15,572 bases of DNA from Acidimicrobiia bacterium (lineage in GTDB: Bacteria; Actinomycetota; Acidimicrobiia; Spongiisociales; ZC4RG35), in contig WHTL01000052.1 of assembly GCA_009377735.1 (NCBI GenBank), positions 1 to 15,572 on the forward strand, written 5' to 3'. The position numbers and the translations under genes are program-made. A model generated the notes under the pieces. That model saw only the letters and a list, made by a program, of their open reading frames with translations. It made no database searches and was not told where the DNA came from. Each line of letters begins with the position of its first letter. Position 1 is the stretch's first letter. Below are positions 1 to 7,335 of this stretch, piece by piece.

Positions 1-156
1 GCCCACGTCATCGATGAGGACTTTCTCCTCGCCCTGGAGTACGGGATGCCACCAACCGGTGGGCTCGGCATCGGTGTCGACCGTCTCGTCATGCTCCTAA
101 CCGACTCCGCCCACATCCGCGATGTGATCCTCTTCCCAACCATGCGCCCGGAGTGA
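1..156 (+). CDS. lysS: Lysyl-tRNA synthetase, class II, C-terminal end (partial)
   Basis: This is the last 51 codons of a gene entering from the left, in frame from base 1 to the TGA at 154-156. The peptide contains the class II synthetase motif 3 (GLGIGVDRLVMLLT, residues 21-34 of the fragment), whose arginine contacts ATP. It ends in IRDVILFPTMRPE, the usual C-terminus of bacterial LysRS. The enzyme charges tRNA-Lys with lysine in the cytoplasm. AspRS and AsnRS share motif 3, but the LFPTMRPE ending favours LysRS. In mycobacteria lysS also lies close to clpC1, which fits clpC starting about 1.4 kb to the right. No hairpin with a T-tract follows the stop; the tandem repeats start 17 bases later. 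Confidence 0.88.
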   Translation, partial: AHVIDEDFLLALEYGMPPTGGLGIGVDRLVMLLTDSAHIRDVILFPTMRPE

Positions 157-172
157 CGGCTGGGGTCCCCCC

Positions 173-369
173 GTTCTGTGCGGATTTTTGACGCGATGGA
201 GCGAGATTTCACGCGCAGGACGGTGGGGTGAACGCTCAGGCATCGTTCTGTGCGGATTTTTGACGTGATGGAGCAAGATTTCACGCGCAGAAGGGTGGGG
301 TGAACGCTCAGGCATCGTTCTGTGCGGATTTTTGACGCGATGGAGCGAGATTTCACGCGCAGAAGGGTG
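173..369. repeat. 72-bp tandem repeat, 2.7 copies, each with a stem-loop
   Basis: Three head-to-tail copies start at 173, 245 and 317, a period of exactly 72 bp; the third is cut after 53 bp (317-369). In copies 2 and 3 the arms TTCTGTGCG and CGCGCAGAA can form a 9-bp stem with one G-T wobble around a loop of about 29 bases; in copy 1 the outer end is weaker. Copy 2 differs from copies 1 and 3 at two places about 9 bases apart inside the loop (C to T and G to A), both within CpG. The array fills the gap between the convergent lysS and polyprenyl synthase genes, so it could act as a bidirectional terminator or be a mobile REP-like element. The 72-bp period keeps reading frames open, but nothing looks coding. 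Confidence 0.85.
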
Positions 370-380
370 CGCCCCGAACT

Positions 381-1415
381 CTAGAAGCCCGAGCGGGCCG
401 TTTCTACCCGGGAGACTATGAACGCGCCGAGTTGTTCCAGGATTGCCCGTGTTTCGTTCTCGGGAAGGACCCATAGGGACTGGTTGGCGATCTCCAGCCG
501 TGCCATGGCCGTCTTGAGGGCGGCATCGACGTGGCCCCCCGAGCGGACGACATCGATGATTTCCTCGACTGCCGAATCGGAGAAGGGGCGACCGGTGGCG
601 ACCAGTTCTCGGATCCGGGTGCCATCGGGACCTGCCGCGGCGTCGAGGACAGCCCTGGTGAAGGTGCCTTCCCGAATATCGGATCCGGCGGGTTTTCCTA
701 TCGATGCTTCGGTGGCGACAAGATCGAGGGCATCATCAGCGATCTGGAACACCATTCCCAGCTCCCACGCCCAGGTGGAGAGGGCTTCTGTGACCTCTTC
801 ATCGGCATCGGCGGCAATAGCGCCCAGACGGGCCGAGGTCCGGATGAGCGATGCCGTCTTCCCTGCTATCACCTTCTCGTAGTCGGTGATGGGGTGATCG
901 AGGCTGTCGATGAAGCTCAGCTCACGTGTCTGGCCCTCGACCAGCTTGGCATAGGTCTCTGCCAGCAGCCGCACCGACTCCTGGGAGAGATGGGTGGCGG
1001 CAACTTCCGAGGCGCGTGCCATGAGGAAATCCCCCGCGAGTATGGCCACGGTGTTGGACCAGTTGGCGTTTACCGAAGGAGCACCACGACGGGTGTCGGC
1101 CTCGTCGATGACATCGTCGTGGTAGAGGCTCCCCACGTGGATCAGCTCCACCGCGATACCCGCCTTGAGTCTTCGATGGTCGTCGGAAGGGCCGAACTGG
1201 GCGGCGAGCAGCGACAGGATGGGTCGCAGTCTCTTGCCACCGGCCAGAAGGAGATGTTGGGATATCTCGGTCAAATGGGCGTCGTCGGACACCACGGATT
1301 CGAGGAGGCCATCTTCGATCTTGGCGAGATCCTCCCAGATCCGGGGGATCTCGATGATGCTCCGCAGTTCGTCCATCGACGGGATGGTACCGATCAGTGG
1401 AACAACAGATGTCAC
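381..1415 (-). CDS. Long-chain polyprenyl diphosphate synthase (trans-isoprenyl synthase family)
   Basis: A 344-residue protein of normal family length. It condenses isopentenyl diphosphate onto an allylic primer to build the prenyl chain of menaquinone or a similar lipid. The first aspartate-rich motif is DDVIDEADTRRG (from D100), the second is QIADDALDL (D227, D228, D231). Other family signatures are GGKRLRP (59-65), GQTREL (161-166), GKTASL (185-190) and GKPAGSDIREG (240-250). Hepta-, octa- and nonaprenyl synthases cannot be told apart by eye, so I give no symbol. The start is GTG at 1415; it has no Shine-Dalgarno sequence but lies 8 bases after a possible -10 box, so the transcript may be leaderless. 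An ATG at 1376 (residue 14) is an alternative. The gene is divergent from clpC across about 140 bases. Confidence 0.92.
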   Translation of the reverse strand: MTSVVPLIGTIPSMDELRSIIEIPRIWEDLAKIEDGLLESVVSDDAHLTEISQHLLLAGGKRLRPILSLLAAQFGPSDDHRRLKAGIAVELIHVGSLYHDDVIDEADTRRGAPSVNANWSNTVAILAGDFLMARASEVAATHLSQESVRLLAETYAKLVEGQTRELSFIDSLDHPITDYEKVIAGKTASLIRTSARLGAIAADADEEVTEALSTWAWELGMVFQIADDALDLVATEASIGKPAGSDIREGTFTRAVLDAAAGPDGTRIRELVATGRPFSDSAVEEIIDVVRSGGHVDAALKTAMARLEIANQSLWVLPENETRAILEQLGAFIVSRVETARSGF

Positions 1416-1423
1416 CGACGGGT

Positions 1424-1429
1424 TGTATA
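1424..1429 (-). promoter_or_regulatory. Possible -10 box for a leaderless polyprenyl synthase transcript
   Basis: On the minus strand TATACA lies 8 bases before the GTG start at 1415. That is the distance expected if transcription begins at or next to the start codon. No good -35 is visible at 17-18 bases. Leaderless mRNAs are common in Actinomycetota, and the start lacks a Shine-Dalgarno sequence, which fits. This is inference from spacing only. Confidence 0.35.
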
Positions 1430-1516
1430 TGTATTCGGATGCACATACCGTGACTCCTATCTACAAGACACCGAAACAGCTACTCGAGGGTGTCGGGGTA
1501 GATTGAGTTCACGGGG

Positions 1517-1549
1517 TACAATGAAGAAAGCCAGTCCAATCGTCAGGAG
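1517..1549 (+). promoter_or_regulatory. Probable clpC -10 box and ribosome binding site
   Basis: TACAAT at 1517-1522 is a good -10 hexamer without a clear -35. It would start the transcript near 1529. AGGAG at 1545-1549 stands 9 bases before the GTG start of clpC at 1559 and supports that start. I saw no complete HspR (HAIR) inverted repeat or CtsR box; TTGAGT at 1503-1508 is only half of a HAIR site. Confidence 0.45.
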
Positions 1550-1558
1550 CGGACAGAA

Positions 1559-3001
1559 GTGTTTGAACGTTTCACCGACCGGGCCAGGCGGGTCGTAGTA
1601 CTCGCCCAGGAAGAATCCCGACTGCTGAATCACAATTACATCGGAACCGAGCACATTCTGCTGGGTCTTCTCAACGAGGGGGAAGGCATTGCCGCCAAGG
1701 CCCTCGAGTCCCTCGGGATCAACCTCACCAACGTGCGTGAGGAGGTAGTGAAGAGCATCGGTCCCGGGCAGCAATCCCCAGCGGGACACATCCCGTTCAC
1801 GCCGCGGGCGAAAAAGGTCCTCGAACTAGCCCTGCGTGAAGCATTGCAACTCGGACATAACTACATCGGCACCGAGCACATGTTGCTCGGTCTCATTCGA
1901 GAAGGTGAGGGTGTTGCCGCCCAGGTCCTCGAGTCGCTCGGGGCGGAACTGCAGAAGGTGCGTCAGTCGGTGATCCAGCTCCTTTCCAGTCCCGGGAATG
2001 TCGGAGAGGTCCCTAAGCGCCAGCCCGCCGGCTCAGGGAGCCGAGGCGAGTCATCTTCGTCGGGCTCGTCCGTGCTCGATCAGTTCGGTCGCAACCTGAC
2101 CCAGATGGCCCGTGAGAGGAAGCTCGATCCGGTCATCGGTCGTACCAACGAGATCGAACGGGTCATGCAGGTGCTGTCTCGGCGCACCAAGAACAACCCC
2201 GTTCTCATCGGCGAACCCGGTGTTGGCAAGACGGCCATCGTCGAGGGCCTTGCCCAGTCGATCGTCACTGACGACGTCCCGGAAACCCTCACCGGCAAGA
2301 ACCTCTACACCCTCGACCTGGGGGCCCTTGTCGCCGGGTCGCGCTACCGGGGTGACTTCGAGGAGCGTCTTAAGAAGGTGCTCAAGGAGATCAGCTCCCG
2401 GGGTGACATCATCCTCTTCATCGACGAGATACACACCCTGGTAGGTGCGGGTGCCGCCGAAGGCGCCATCGATGCCGCCTCCATCCTCAAACCGATGTTG
2501 GCCCGTGGTGAATTGCAAACGGTGGGGGCGACCACCCTTGAGGAGTACCGCAAGTATCTCGAGAAGGACTCTGCACTGGAGCGGCGGTTCCAGCCGATCC
2601 AGGTGGGTGAGCCCTCCGTTGCAGACACCATCCAGATACTGCTCGGTCTGAGGGATCGCTACGAGTCACACCATTCTGTGCGCTTCACCGACCAGCCATC
2701 GTTTCGGCCGCCAATCTGGCCGATCGATACATCAGCGACCGGTTCCTCCCGGACAAGGCCATCGACCTCATCGACGAGGCCGGAAGTCGGATGCGGATCC
2801 ATCGCACCGGTGGCACCAACACTGAGATCTCCGATCTCGATGTGGAGCTCGCCGGCGTCCGTCGCCGCAAGCAAGAAGCAGTGGCTTCTCAGAACTTCGA
2901 TACCGCCCAGGAGCTACGGAACCAAGAACTCTCCCTCGTCACCGACCGTACCGACAAGGAGCGCGCCCTCCTCGAGATGGGTGAGGAATTCGGCTGGGTG
3001 A
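1559..3001 (+). CDS. clpC: ATP-dependent Clp protease ATPase ClpC, N-terminal part (gene broken by frameshift near 2695)
   Basis: ClpC is the Hsp100 unfoldase that feeds proteins to the ClpP peptidase. The start is GTG at 1559 with AGGAG 9 bases upstream. Residues 1-145 are two Clp N-repeats (NYIGTEHILLGLL and NYIGTEHMLLGLI are the cores). The first AAA+ module has Walker A GEPGVGKT (218-225), Walker B ILFIDE (285-290) and arginines in LERRFQ (340-345). True homology stops at residue 379 (SVRFTDQ, ending at 2695). After this the frame runs through about 100 unrelated residues to a stop at 2999-3001. Re-reading base 2695, as if a G were missing from CAG-GCC, restores AIVSAANLADRYISDRF and joins the C-terminal half. 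The restored protein would have about 836 residues, normal for actinobacterial ClpC. As clpC1 is essential in mycobacteria, a sequencing or assembly error is the likeliest cause. Confidence 0.93.
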   Translation: MFERFTDRARRVVVLAQEESRLLNHNYIGTEHILLGLLNEGEGIAAKALESLGINLTNVREEVVKSIGPGQQSPAGHIPFTPRAKKVLELALREALQLGHNYIGTEHMLLGLIREGEGVAAQVLESLGAELQKVRQSVIQLLSSPGNVGEVPKRQPAGSGSRGESSSSGSSVLDQFGRNLTQMARERKLDPVIGRTNEIERVMQVLSRRTKNNPVLIGEPGVGKTAIVEGLAQSIVTDDVPETLTGKNLYTLDLGALVAGSRYRGDFEERLKKVLKEISSRGDIILFIDEIHTLVGAGAAEGAIDAASILKPMLARGELQTVGATTLEEYRKYLEKDSALERRFQPIQVGEPSVADTIQILLGLRDRYESHHSVRFTDQPSFRPPIWPIDTSATGSSRTRPSTSSTRPEVGCGSIAPVAPTLRSPISMWSSPASVAASKKQWLLRTSIPPRSYGTKNSPSSPTVPTRSAPSSRWVRNSAG

Positions 3002-4068
3002 TCGACGAGGAGGAGATCGCCGAGGTGTTAGCCCAGTGGACGGGAATCCCTGTTCACCGCCTCACCGAGGAGGAGACCGCCAGACTCGTCAAGATGGAAG
3101 AGGAACTCCATCGGCGTATCATCGGCCAGCAAGACGCCATTGGAGCCGTCTCCAAGGCAATCAGACGCACCAGGGCCGGTCTCAAGGACCCACGTCGGCC
3201 CTCCGGCTCCTTTATATTCCTGGGACCATCCGGTGTCGGGAAGACAGAGACGGCCAAGGCACTCACCCAGTTCCTCTTCGGGGACGAGGATGCCCTCATC
3301 CAGCTAGACATGTCCGAGTACATGGAGAAGCACACCGTGAGCCGTCTGGTCGGCTCGCCTCCGGGCTATGTCGGCTATGACGAAGGTGGCCAGCTCACCG
3401 AGGCCGTGCGACGTAAACCATTCTCGGTGGTTCTTTTCGACGAGATCGAGAAGGCCCACCCAGACGTATTCAACACCCTGCTCCAGATCCTGGAGGAGGG
3501 TCGTCTCACCGATGCACAGGGACGCAGCGTCGACTTCAAGAACACCGTGATCATCCTCACCTCCAACCTTGGAACCAAGGACCTGCACAAGCAGTCGGTC
3601 GGTTTCCAGGCCGAGTCCGGGGAGATGACGTACGAGCGGATGAAGGACAAGGTCACCGACCAGCTCAAGCAACACTTCCGTCCGGAGTTCCTCAACCGTC
3701 TCGACGAGGTCATCGTGTTCCACGAGCTCGACACAGAAGAACTCAAGCAGATCGTCGATCTCCTCCTGGTGCGGGTGCGAGAGCAACTTCTCGGCCAGCA
3801 GATCGATCTGGTTCTCACCGAGGAGGCCAAGGCGTACCTCGGCCGGGAGGGTCACGATCCCGAACTGGGGGCGAGACCACTCCGTCGTGCCATCCAGCGG
3901 CTTCTCGAAGACCCGCTCTCCGAGAAGGTGCTCCTGGGTGAGTTCAAGTCGGGCACGACCATCCTGGTCGATACCGTCAAGGACGAGGACGGTGTGGAGG
4001 CGCTGGACTTCGAGGTCTTCGACACCCCGGATACACCCAGTGTCGAGATGGCGACCCGCGATAGCTGA
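2791..4068 (+). CDS. clpC: ATP-dependent Clp protease ATPase ClpC, C-terminal part (continues clpC after the frameshift)
   Basis: The homologous frame begins at 2695; ATG 2791 is only the first in-frame ATG and probably not a real start. The part before it encodes AIVSAANLADRYISDRF and the DKAIDLIDEAGSR block that ends the first AAA+ module. From 2791 come the middle (UVR-like) coiled-coil with ASQNFDTAQELRNQEL (32-47), then the second AAA+ module with Walker A GPSGVGKT (125-132), Walker B VVLFDEIEKAHPDV (173-186) and sensor ILTSNLG (195-201). The tripeptide VGF at 210-212 is where ClpC docks to ClpP. LGARPLRRAIQRLLEDPLSEKVL is the usual small-domain ending. The coding character is intact on both sides of the break. 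No Shine-Dalgarno sequence supports independent translation from 2791. Confidence 0.92.
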   Translation: MRIHRTGGTNTEISDLDVELAGVRRRKQEAVASQNFDTAQELRNQELSLVTDRTDKERALLEMGEEFGWVIDEEEIAEVLAQWTGIPVHRLTEEETARLVKMEEELHRRIIGQQDAIGAVSKAIRRTRAGLKDPRRPSGSFIFLGPSGVGKTETAKALTQFLFGDEDALIQLDMSEYMEKHTVSRLVGSPPGYVGYDEGGQLTEAVRRKPFSVVLFDEIEKAHPDVFNTLLQILEEGRLTDAQGRSVDFKNTVIILTSNLGTKDLHKQSVGFQAESGEMTYERMKDKVTDQLKQHFRPEFLNRLDEVIVFHELDTEELKQIVDLLLVRVREQLLGQQIDLVLTEEAKAYLGREGHDPELGARPLRRAIQRLLEDPLSEKVLLGEFKSGTTILVDTVKDEDGVEALDFEVFDTPDTPSVEMATRDS

Positions 4069-4098
4069 GAAGATCAGCTGATAGGGACAGGCGCCGCC

Positions 4099-4115
4099 GC
4101 TAATCTCCCATTAGC
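4099..4115. promoter_or_regulatory. Perfect inverted repeat upstream of the transporter, with possible mini-ORF
   Basis: GCTAAT (4099-4104) and ATTAGC (4110-4115) form a perfect 6-bp inverted repeat around CTCCC, in the 94-base gap after clpC. TAATCT at 4101-4106 inside it resembles a -10 box. An ATG at 4116 directly follows and opens a 16-codon arginine-rich ORF (MRRRPLSAHALSNADR) whose TGA (4164-4166) overlaps the GTG start of the transporter. This could be an operator, a weak clpC terminator without T-tract, or a leader peptide. I saw no preQ1 riboswitch. A second small stem (AGCTGA/TCAGCT, 4063-4079) covers the clpC stop. Confidence 0.35.
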
Positions 4116-4162
4116 ATGCGTCGTCGCCCCCTATCCGCTCACGCCCTGAGCAACGCCGACCG

Positions 4163-4786
4163 GTGATACCCGGCCTGCGTACTCTTCTGATCGTCGCTGG
4201 TGCCTATGTCGCGGCCCAGATGGTGTCCGACATCTCGAGTCTTCGCATCGTTGGTGTCGGGGGATGGGCGGTCGACGCCGGTACCATCGTCTATCCGTTC
4301 ACGTTTACCCTGCGTGACCTGATTCACAAGGTGGGCGGGCCGTCGGCGGCCCGGACCCTGATCGGTGTGGCCGCAGTGGTGAACCTGGCCATGGCGTTGG
4401 TCTTCTGGGTGGTGTCGGAACTACCCGCCGACCCCATCACCGGACCGCAGTCCGAGTTCGGGATGGTTCTTGCCCCGGTGTGGGGGATCGTCATCGCCTC
4501 CATAGTGGCGGAGGTGGTGGCGGAGCTTATCGACACTGATGTGTACACCAGGTGGCAGCGTCGAATGGGCGAGCGGGCGCAGTGGGGTCGGGTCCTCGTC
4601 TCAAACGCGGTCTCGATCCCCGTAGACTCCGTCATCTTTGTCGGTCTGGCAACCCTGTTCGGGGTGTTCCCGGCCGCCGTCGCCTGGTCCATCCTCGGGG
4701 TGAACATCGTGGTGAAGGGTGCGGTGACCCTTCTCTCCATCCCCTGGATCTACTGGGTCAAACCGGTGCCTCTGCACCACCCCTGA
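4163..4786 (+). CDS. Queuosine precursor transporter, YhhQ/VUT (DUF165) family
   Basis: A 207-residue hydrophobic protein with about six membrane helices (near 6-22, 36-52, 64-84, 101-120, 142-162, 168-196). Family signatures are AGTIVYPFTFTLRDLIHKVGG (39-59), with the conserved RDLIHKV block, AELIDTDVY (120-128) and SNAVSIPVDSVIF (147-159). YhhQ proteins import queuosine precursors (preQ0/preQ1) for modification of tRNA anticodons, so this protein probably sits in the cytoplasmic membrane and does the same. GTG 4163 is the only start codon in frame after the upstream stop at 4112; no Shine-Dalgarno sequence is seen. It follows clpC by 94 bases and could be read from the clpC promoter. It ends 15 bases from the convergent zinc-ribbon gene. 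Confidence 0.83.
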   Translation: MIPGLRTLLIVAGAYVAAQMVSDISSLRIVGVGGWAVDAGTIVYPFTFTLRDLIHKVGGPSAARTLIGVAAVVNLAMALVFWVVSELPADPITGPQSEFGMVLAPVWGIVIASIVAEVVAELIDTDVYTRWQRRMGERAQWGRVLVSNAVSIPVDSVIFVGLATLFGVFPAAVAWSILGVNIVVKGAVTLLSIPWIYWVKPVPLHHP

Positions 4787-4801
4787 CCACCCGCCAGGGA
4801 C

Positions 4802-5824
4802 TCAGGGGGCTGTGGTGGTGGTTGCGCCGGTACCACCGGTGCCACCGGGGGTGGTTGTGGCCGGGCCGGTGGTGATTCCGGTGGTGGGGGCGGTTCGGCC
4901 GATCACGGTGATGTCGGCGATGGCTAGTTCGCCGAACGGAGCCTCGCCATCGACGGTCTCACCCGGGTAGGCCGCGGTCACCGTTATCACCAGCCGATTG
5001 GTGCTCATCGCCGAGTAGGTGAGGTTCTGCGCCTGGGGCACATTGTCCAGACTTATCGGGACCTCCGCGGGACTGGAGTCCGAGGTCACCGAGATGCTCT
5101 GGGCCTTCATGTTCCTGCGGAACCGGGTCTCATCGTTGGCCGGGATGTTGTACCAGTCGATCCGGGTGACGGTCATAGGCTGGCGGAAGGTGAGTGTGAT
5201 CGTGATGGGCTCGCCCTCGGCCAGTTCCTCATAGTCGACCTGGAACTCGGTGGTCGGGTCGCCGTCGATGAGGTTGGCGCATGTCAGATCTCCGAGACCG
5301 GGAGGATCGCATTCTGCATTGGCGACGTCGATGGGACCGACCGTCTGTATCGTTGTCGGCGGTGCCACCGTGGAGGTTGCCTGCTGCTCTTCGGTGAGTG
5401 TCGTATCGCCGGCGACCGGTGGTTCTTCGTCGTCGCCAAAGAGCTGGAAGAGGAGCACGATGAAGAGGACGCCAACGATCAAGGCGCCCAGGGCCATTAC
5501 CGCCCGTACACCTGCGGTCACCTGTACCGAGGGACGGGGCGCGGTAGGCAGTGGCCCCTGTGCGAGGCGGGCGCCGCATTCCTCACAGTGTCGGTTGGAA
5601 GGTGGGTTGAGAGTGCCACAGATGGAGCAGGCAATGGGCTCCTCCGGGATGGGCTCGACGGGGGGTGGCCCACTCTCGGCGGGTGGTTGGGTTCCTAGCT
5701 CGAACCGCTCCGGTGTAGGTTCGGTTGTGGTTTCCTCGGTGCCGACGAACTCGCCGCACGTTGGGCAGAATTCCTCGTCGGACTCGACGCCGGAACCGCA
5801 GTTTGGGCATGTGCGTGTTGACAC
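4802..5824 (-). CDS. Membrane protein with two zinc ribbons and an extracellular discoidin-like domain
   Basis: A 340-residue protein. Two cytoplasmic zinc ribbons come first: C6/C9-C20/C23 and C66/C69-C80/C83, joined by a Pro/Glu/Thr-rich linker. One membrane helix follows at about 105-130 (GVRAVMALGALIVGVLFIVLL), then a Thr-rich stalk. Residues 145-300 form a beta-rich region with ANLIDGDPTTEFQ, ITLTFRQPMTVTRIDWYN and a GELAIADITV strand near its end, as in F5/8-type (discoidin) carbohydrate-binding folds. C152 and C162 could form a disulfide. The tail is Thr/Gly-rich low complexity. The domain order suggests a sensor or anchor linking a cytoplasmic partner to envelope glycans, but the role is unknown. 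The start is GTG 5824 with GGAGAGGAG just upstream (5829-5837). It is divergent from radA. Confidence 0.85.
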   Translation of the reverse strand: MSTRTCPNCGSGVESDEEFCPTCGEFVGTEETTTEPTPERFELGTQPPAESGPPPVEPIPEEPIACSICGTLNPPSNRHCEECGARLAQGPLPTAPRPSVQVTAGVRAVMALGALIVGVLFIVLLFQLFGDDEEPPVAGDTTLTEEQQATSTVAPPTTIQTVGPIDVANAECDPPGLGDLTCANLIDGDPTTEFQVDYEELAEGEPITITLTFRQPMTVTRIDWYNIPANDETRFRRNMKAQSISVTSDSSPAEVPISLDNVPQAQNLTYSAMSTNRLVITVTAAYPGETVDGEAPFGELAIADITVIGRTAPTTGITTGPATTTPGGTGGTGATTTTAP

Positions 5825-5864
5825 GGTTCTCCTCTCCCAACGTGGCTGAGTTCGTTACGTTCTG

Positions 5865-5894
5865 TTGACTATGTTTTCGCGCGCTGGGGATAAC
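5865..5894 (+). promoter_or_regulatory. Probable radA-disA promoter
   Basis: TTGACT (5865-5870) and GATAAC (5889-5894) are 18 bases apart and resemble a sigma-70/sigma-A promoter reading towards radA. The start would be near 5901, giving a leader of about 100 bases. TATGAT at 5960-5965 is a second good -10 hexamer closer to radA but without a -35. The divergent zinc-ribbon gene starts 41 bases from the -35 box, so both genes probably share this control region. Confidence 0.5.
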
Positions 5895-6001
5895 TTAGGG
5901 GATTGTGGTCTTCTATGCGGAGTCAAGTCCACTTCTCACAGTCTGTCAGAGCCTCTTTCTATGATCCCTGATGAGAAGTCCCTATATGAAGATGGGTTTT
6001 T

Positions 6002-7300
6002 GTGAGCATCCGATTTCATTGTGAGCATTGTGGTTATGCCGGTTCCAAGTGGATGGGCTTCTGCCCACAGTGCGACTCCACGGAGCCACTGCAGGAAATA
6101 GTCGACACACCAACCGCTAGCATAACCGCACCTCCGGTACCGCTGGCCGCGGCGAGGGCAGGGAATGGCAGGCAGCGTCTCGAGACCGGGATCAACGAGT
6201 TCGATCGTGTTCTCGGCGGGGGTTTGGTATCAGGTTCTGTCGTCCTCCTCGGTGGGGAGCCGGGTGTGGGCAAGTCCACCCTGACGCTCCAGGCGATGGG
6301 GTCGCTCGCATCCAGTGGTGCTGGGGTTCTACTCGCAGGGTCGGAGGAATCCCCCCAACAGGTTGGGCTGCGGGCGGAACGTCTCGGACTGGGGACAGCA
6401 GAGATTGATCTGCTCACTAGTGCCGATGTCGACCAGGTGGTATCGGTGGTTGCCAAAAACCAGCCCGATGTTGTCGTGGTCGATTCGATCCAAACATTGT
6501 CGGTGCCCGATATCGGGGGTGTCACCGGGGGAATGTCCCAGATCAGGGAGTGTGCCGCCCGGTTGGTGCGGGTCGCCAAGACCACAGGGACGGCGGTGAT
6601 ACTCGTGGGTCATGTAACCAAGGACGGTGGACTCGCCGGGCCGAAAGCGCTGGAACACATCGTCGATGTGGTGCTTTCCCTCGAGGGTGACCCCGATCGT
6701 GGTCTGAGGGCGCTACGGAGCTTCAAGAACCGATTTGGGGCCACCCACGTCGTCGGTATGTTCGATATGCAGCACACCGGTCTGGTGGAGGTCTTGGACC
6801 CGTCCAAGGCATTCCTCGCCGAATGGGACATGGATGTCCCGGGCACGATCGCCTTTCCGGCAGTGGAGGGCGCTCGCTCTGTGATGGTCGAGATCCAGGC
6901 CCTAGTGACAGAGTCGCCCCACACTCCGCCTCGGCGCTCCGTCCGTGGTGTCGAAGCGTCGCGGATCCATCAGATCCTCGCCGTCCTCACCCGACACTGC
7001 TCGATCGACGTGTCCAACAAGGAGGTCTATGTCAATGTGGTTGGAGGTTGGCGTCTGGTGGAACCGGGATGCGACCTCCCGGTGGCGTTGGCTATAGCGT
7101 CATCGACACTGAACCGACCGCTTGGATCGTTGGCGGCCTGGGGTGAGATCGGTCTTGCGGCAGAGGTGAGGGCGGTACCCCTCGACCTGCGAAGACGCGA
7201 GGAGGCGAAAAGGGTGGGGATCGGTACCTCTATCGCGGCGGAGCAGGGAAGCAGACTCCGTCTGATTGACGCCATGAACCGCTCGGGTCTGACCGTTTGA
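6002..7300 (+). CDS. radA: DNA repair protein RadA (Sms)
   Basis: A 432-residue RecA-like ATPase that helps branch migration and processing of recombination intermediates. It has all expected parts: a C4 zinc finger (C7, C10, C21, C24), Walker A GEPGVGKST (85-93), Walker B VVVVD (147-151), the RadA-specific KNRFG motif (222-226), and a C-terminal Lon-protease-like domain (about 280-432, including ILAVLTRHCSIDVSNKEVYV). GTG 6002 is the only possible start between the upstream in-frame stop at 5987 and the zinc finger. Its Shine-Dalgarno sequence is weak. disA follows directly: the radA stop TGA (7298-7300) lies inside the earliest possible disA start region, so the two are almost surely one operon. 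RadA and DisA are also neighbours in Firmicutes and mycobacteria. Confidence 0.95.
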   Translation: MSIRFHCEHCGYAGSKWMGFCPQCDSTEPLQEIVDTPTASITAPPVPLAAARAGNGRQRLETGINEFDRVLGGGLVSGSVVLLGGEPGVGKSTLTLQAMGSLASSGAGVLLAGSEESPQQVGLRAERLGLGTAEIDLLTSADVDQVVSVVAKNQPDVVVVDSIQTLSVPDIGGVTGGMSQIRECAARLVRVAKTTGTAVILVGHVTKDGGLAGPKALEHIVDVVLSLEGDPDRGLRALRSFKNRFGATHVVGMFDMQHTGLVEVLDPSKAFLAEWDMDVPGTIAFPAVEGARSVMVEIQALVTESPHTPPRRSVRGVEASRIHQILAVLTRHCSIDVSNKEVYVNVVGGWRLVEPGCDLPVALAIASSTLNRPLGSLAAWGEIGLAAEVRAVPLDLRRREEAKRVGIGTSIAAEQGSRLRLIDAMNRSGLTV

Positions 7301-7335
7301 GTTATTCAAGGCGACAGACCACTAGTCTGACGTCA

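Noticed and set aside
173..369. CRISPR array
   Set aside because: The whole 72-bp unit is repeated; there are no unique spacers and no cas genes.
97..474. 125-codon minus-strand open frame with a 24-residue internal repeat
   Set aside because: It is the 72-bp DNA repeat read as protein. It overlaps lysS and the polyprenyl synthase and has no ribosome binding site.
1503..1508. TTGAGT as an HspR (HAIR) operator at clpC
   Set aside because: The second half-site ACTCAA at the right spacing is absent.
531..1598. Long plus-strand open frame of 355 codons
   Set aside because: It runs opposite the polyprenyl synthase, which has all catalytic motifs. The product is Gly/Asp-rich with no recognisable domain, a typical GC-rich shadow.
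4069..4162. preQ1 riboswitch before the transporter
   Set aside because: The space is short and no preQ1-I or preQ1-II core or A-rich tail is present.
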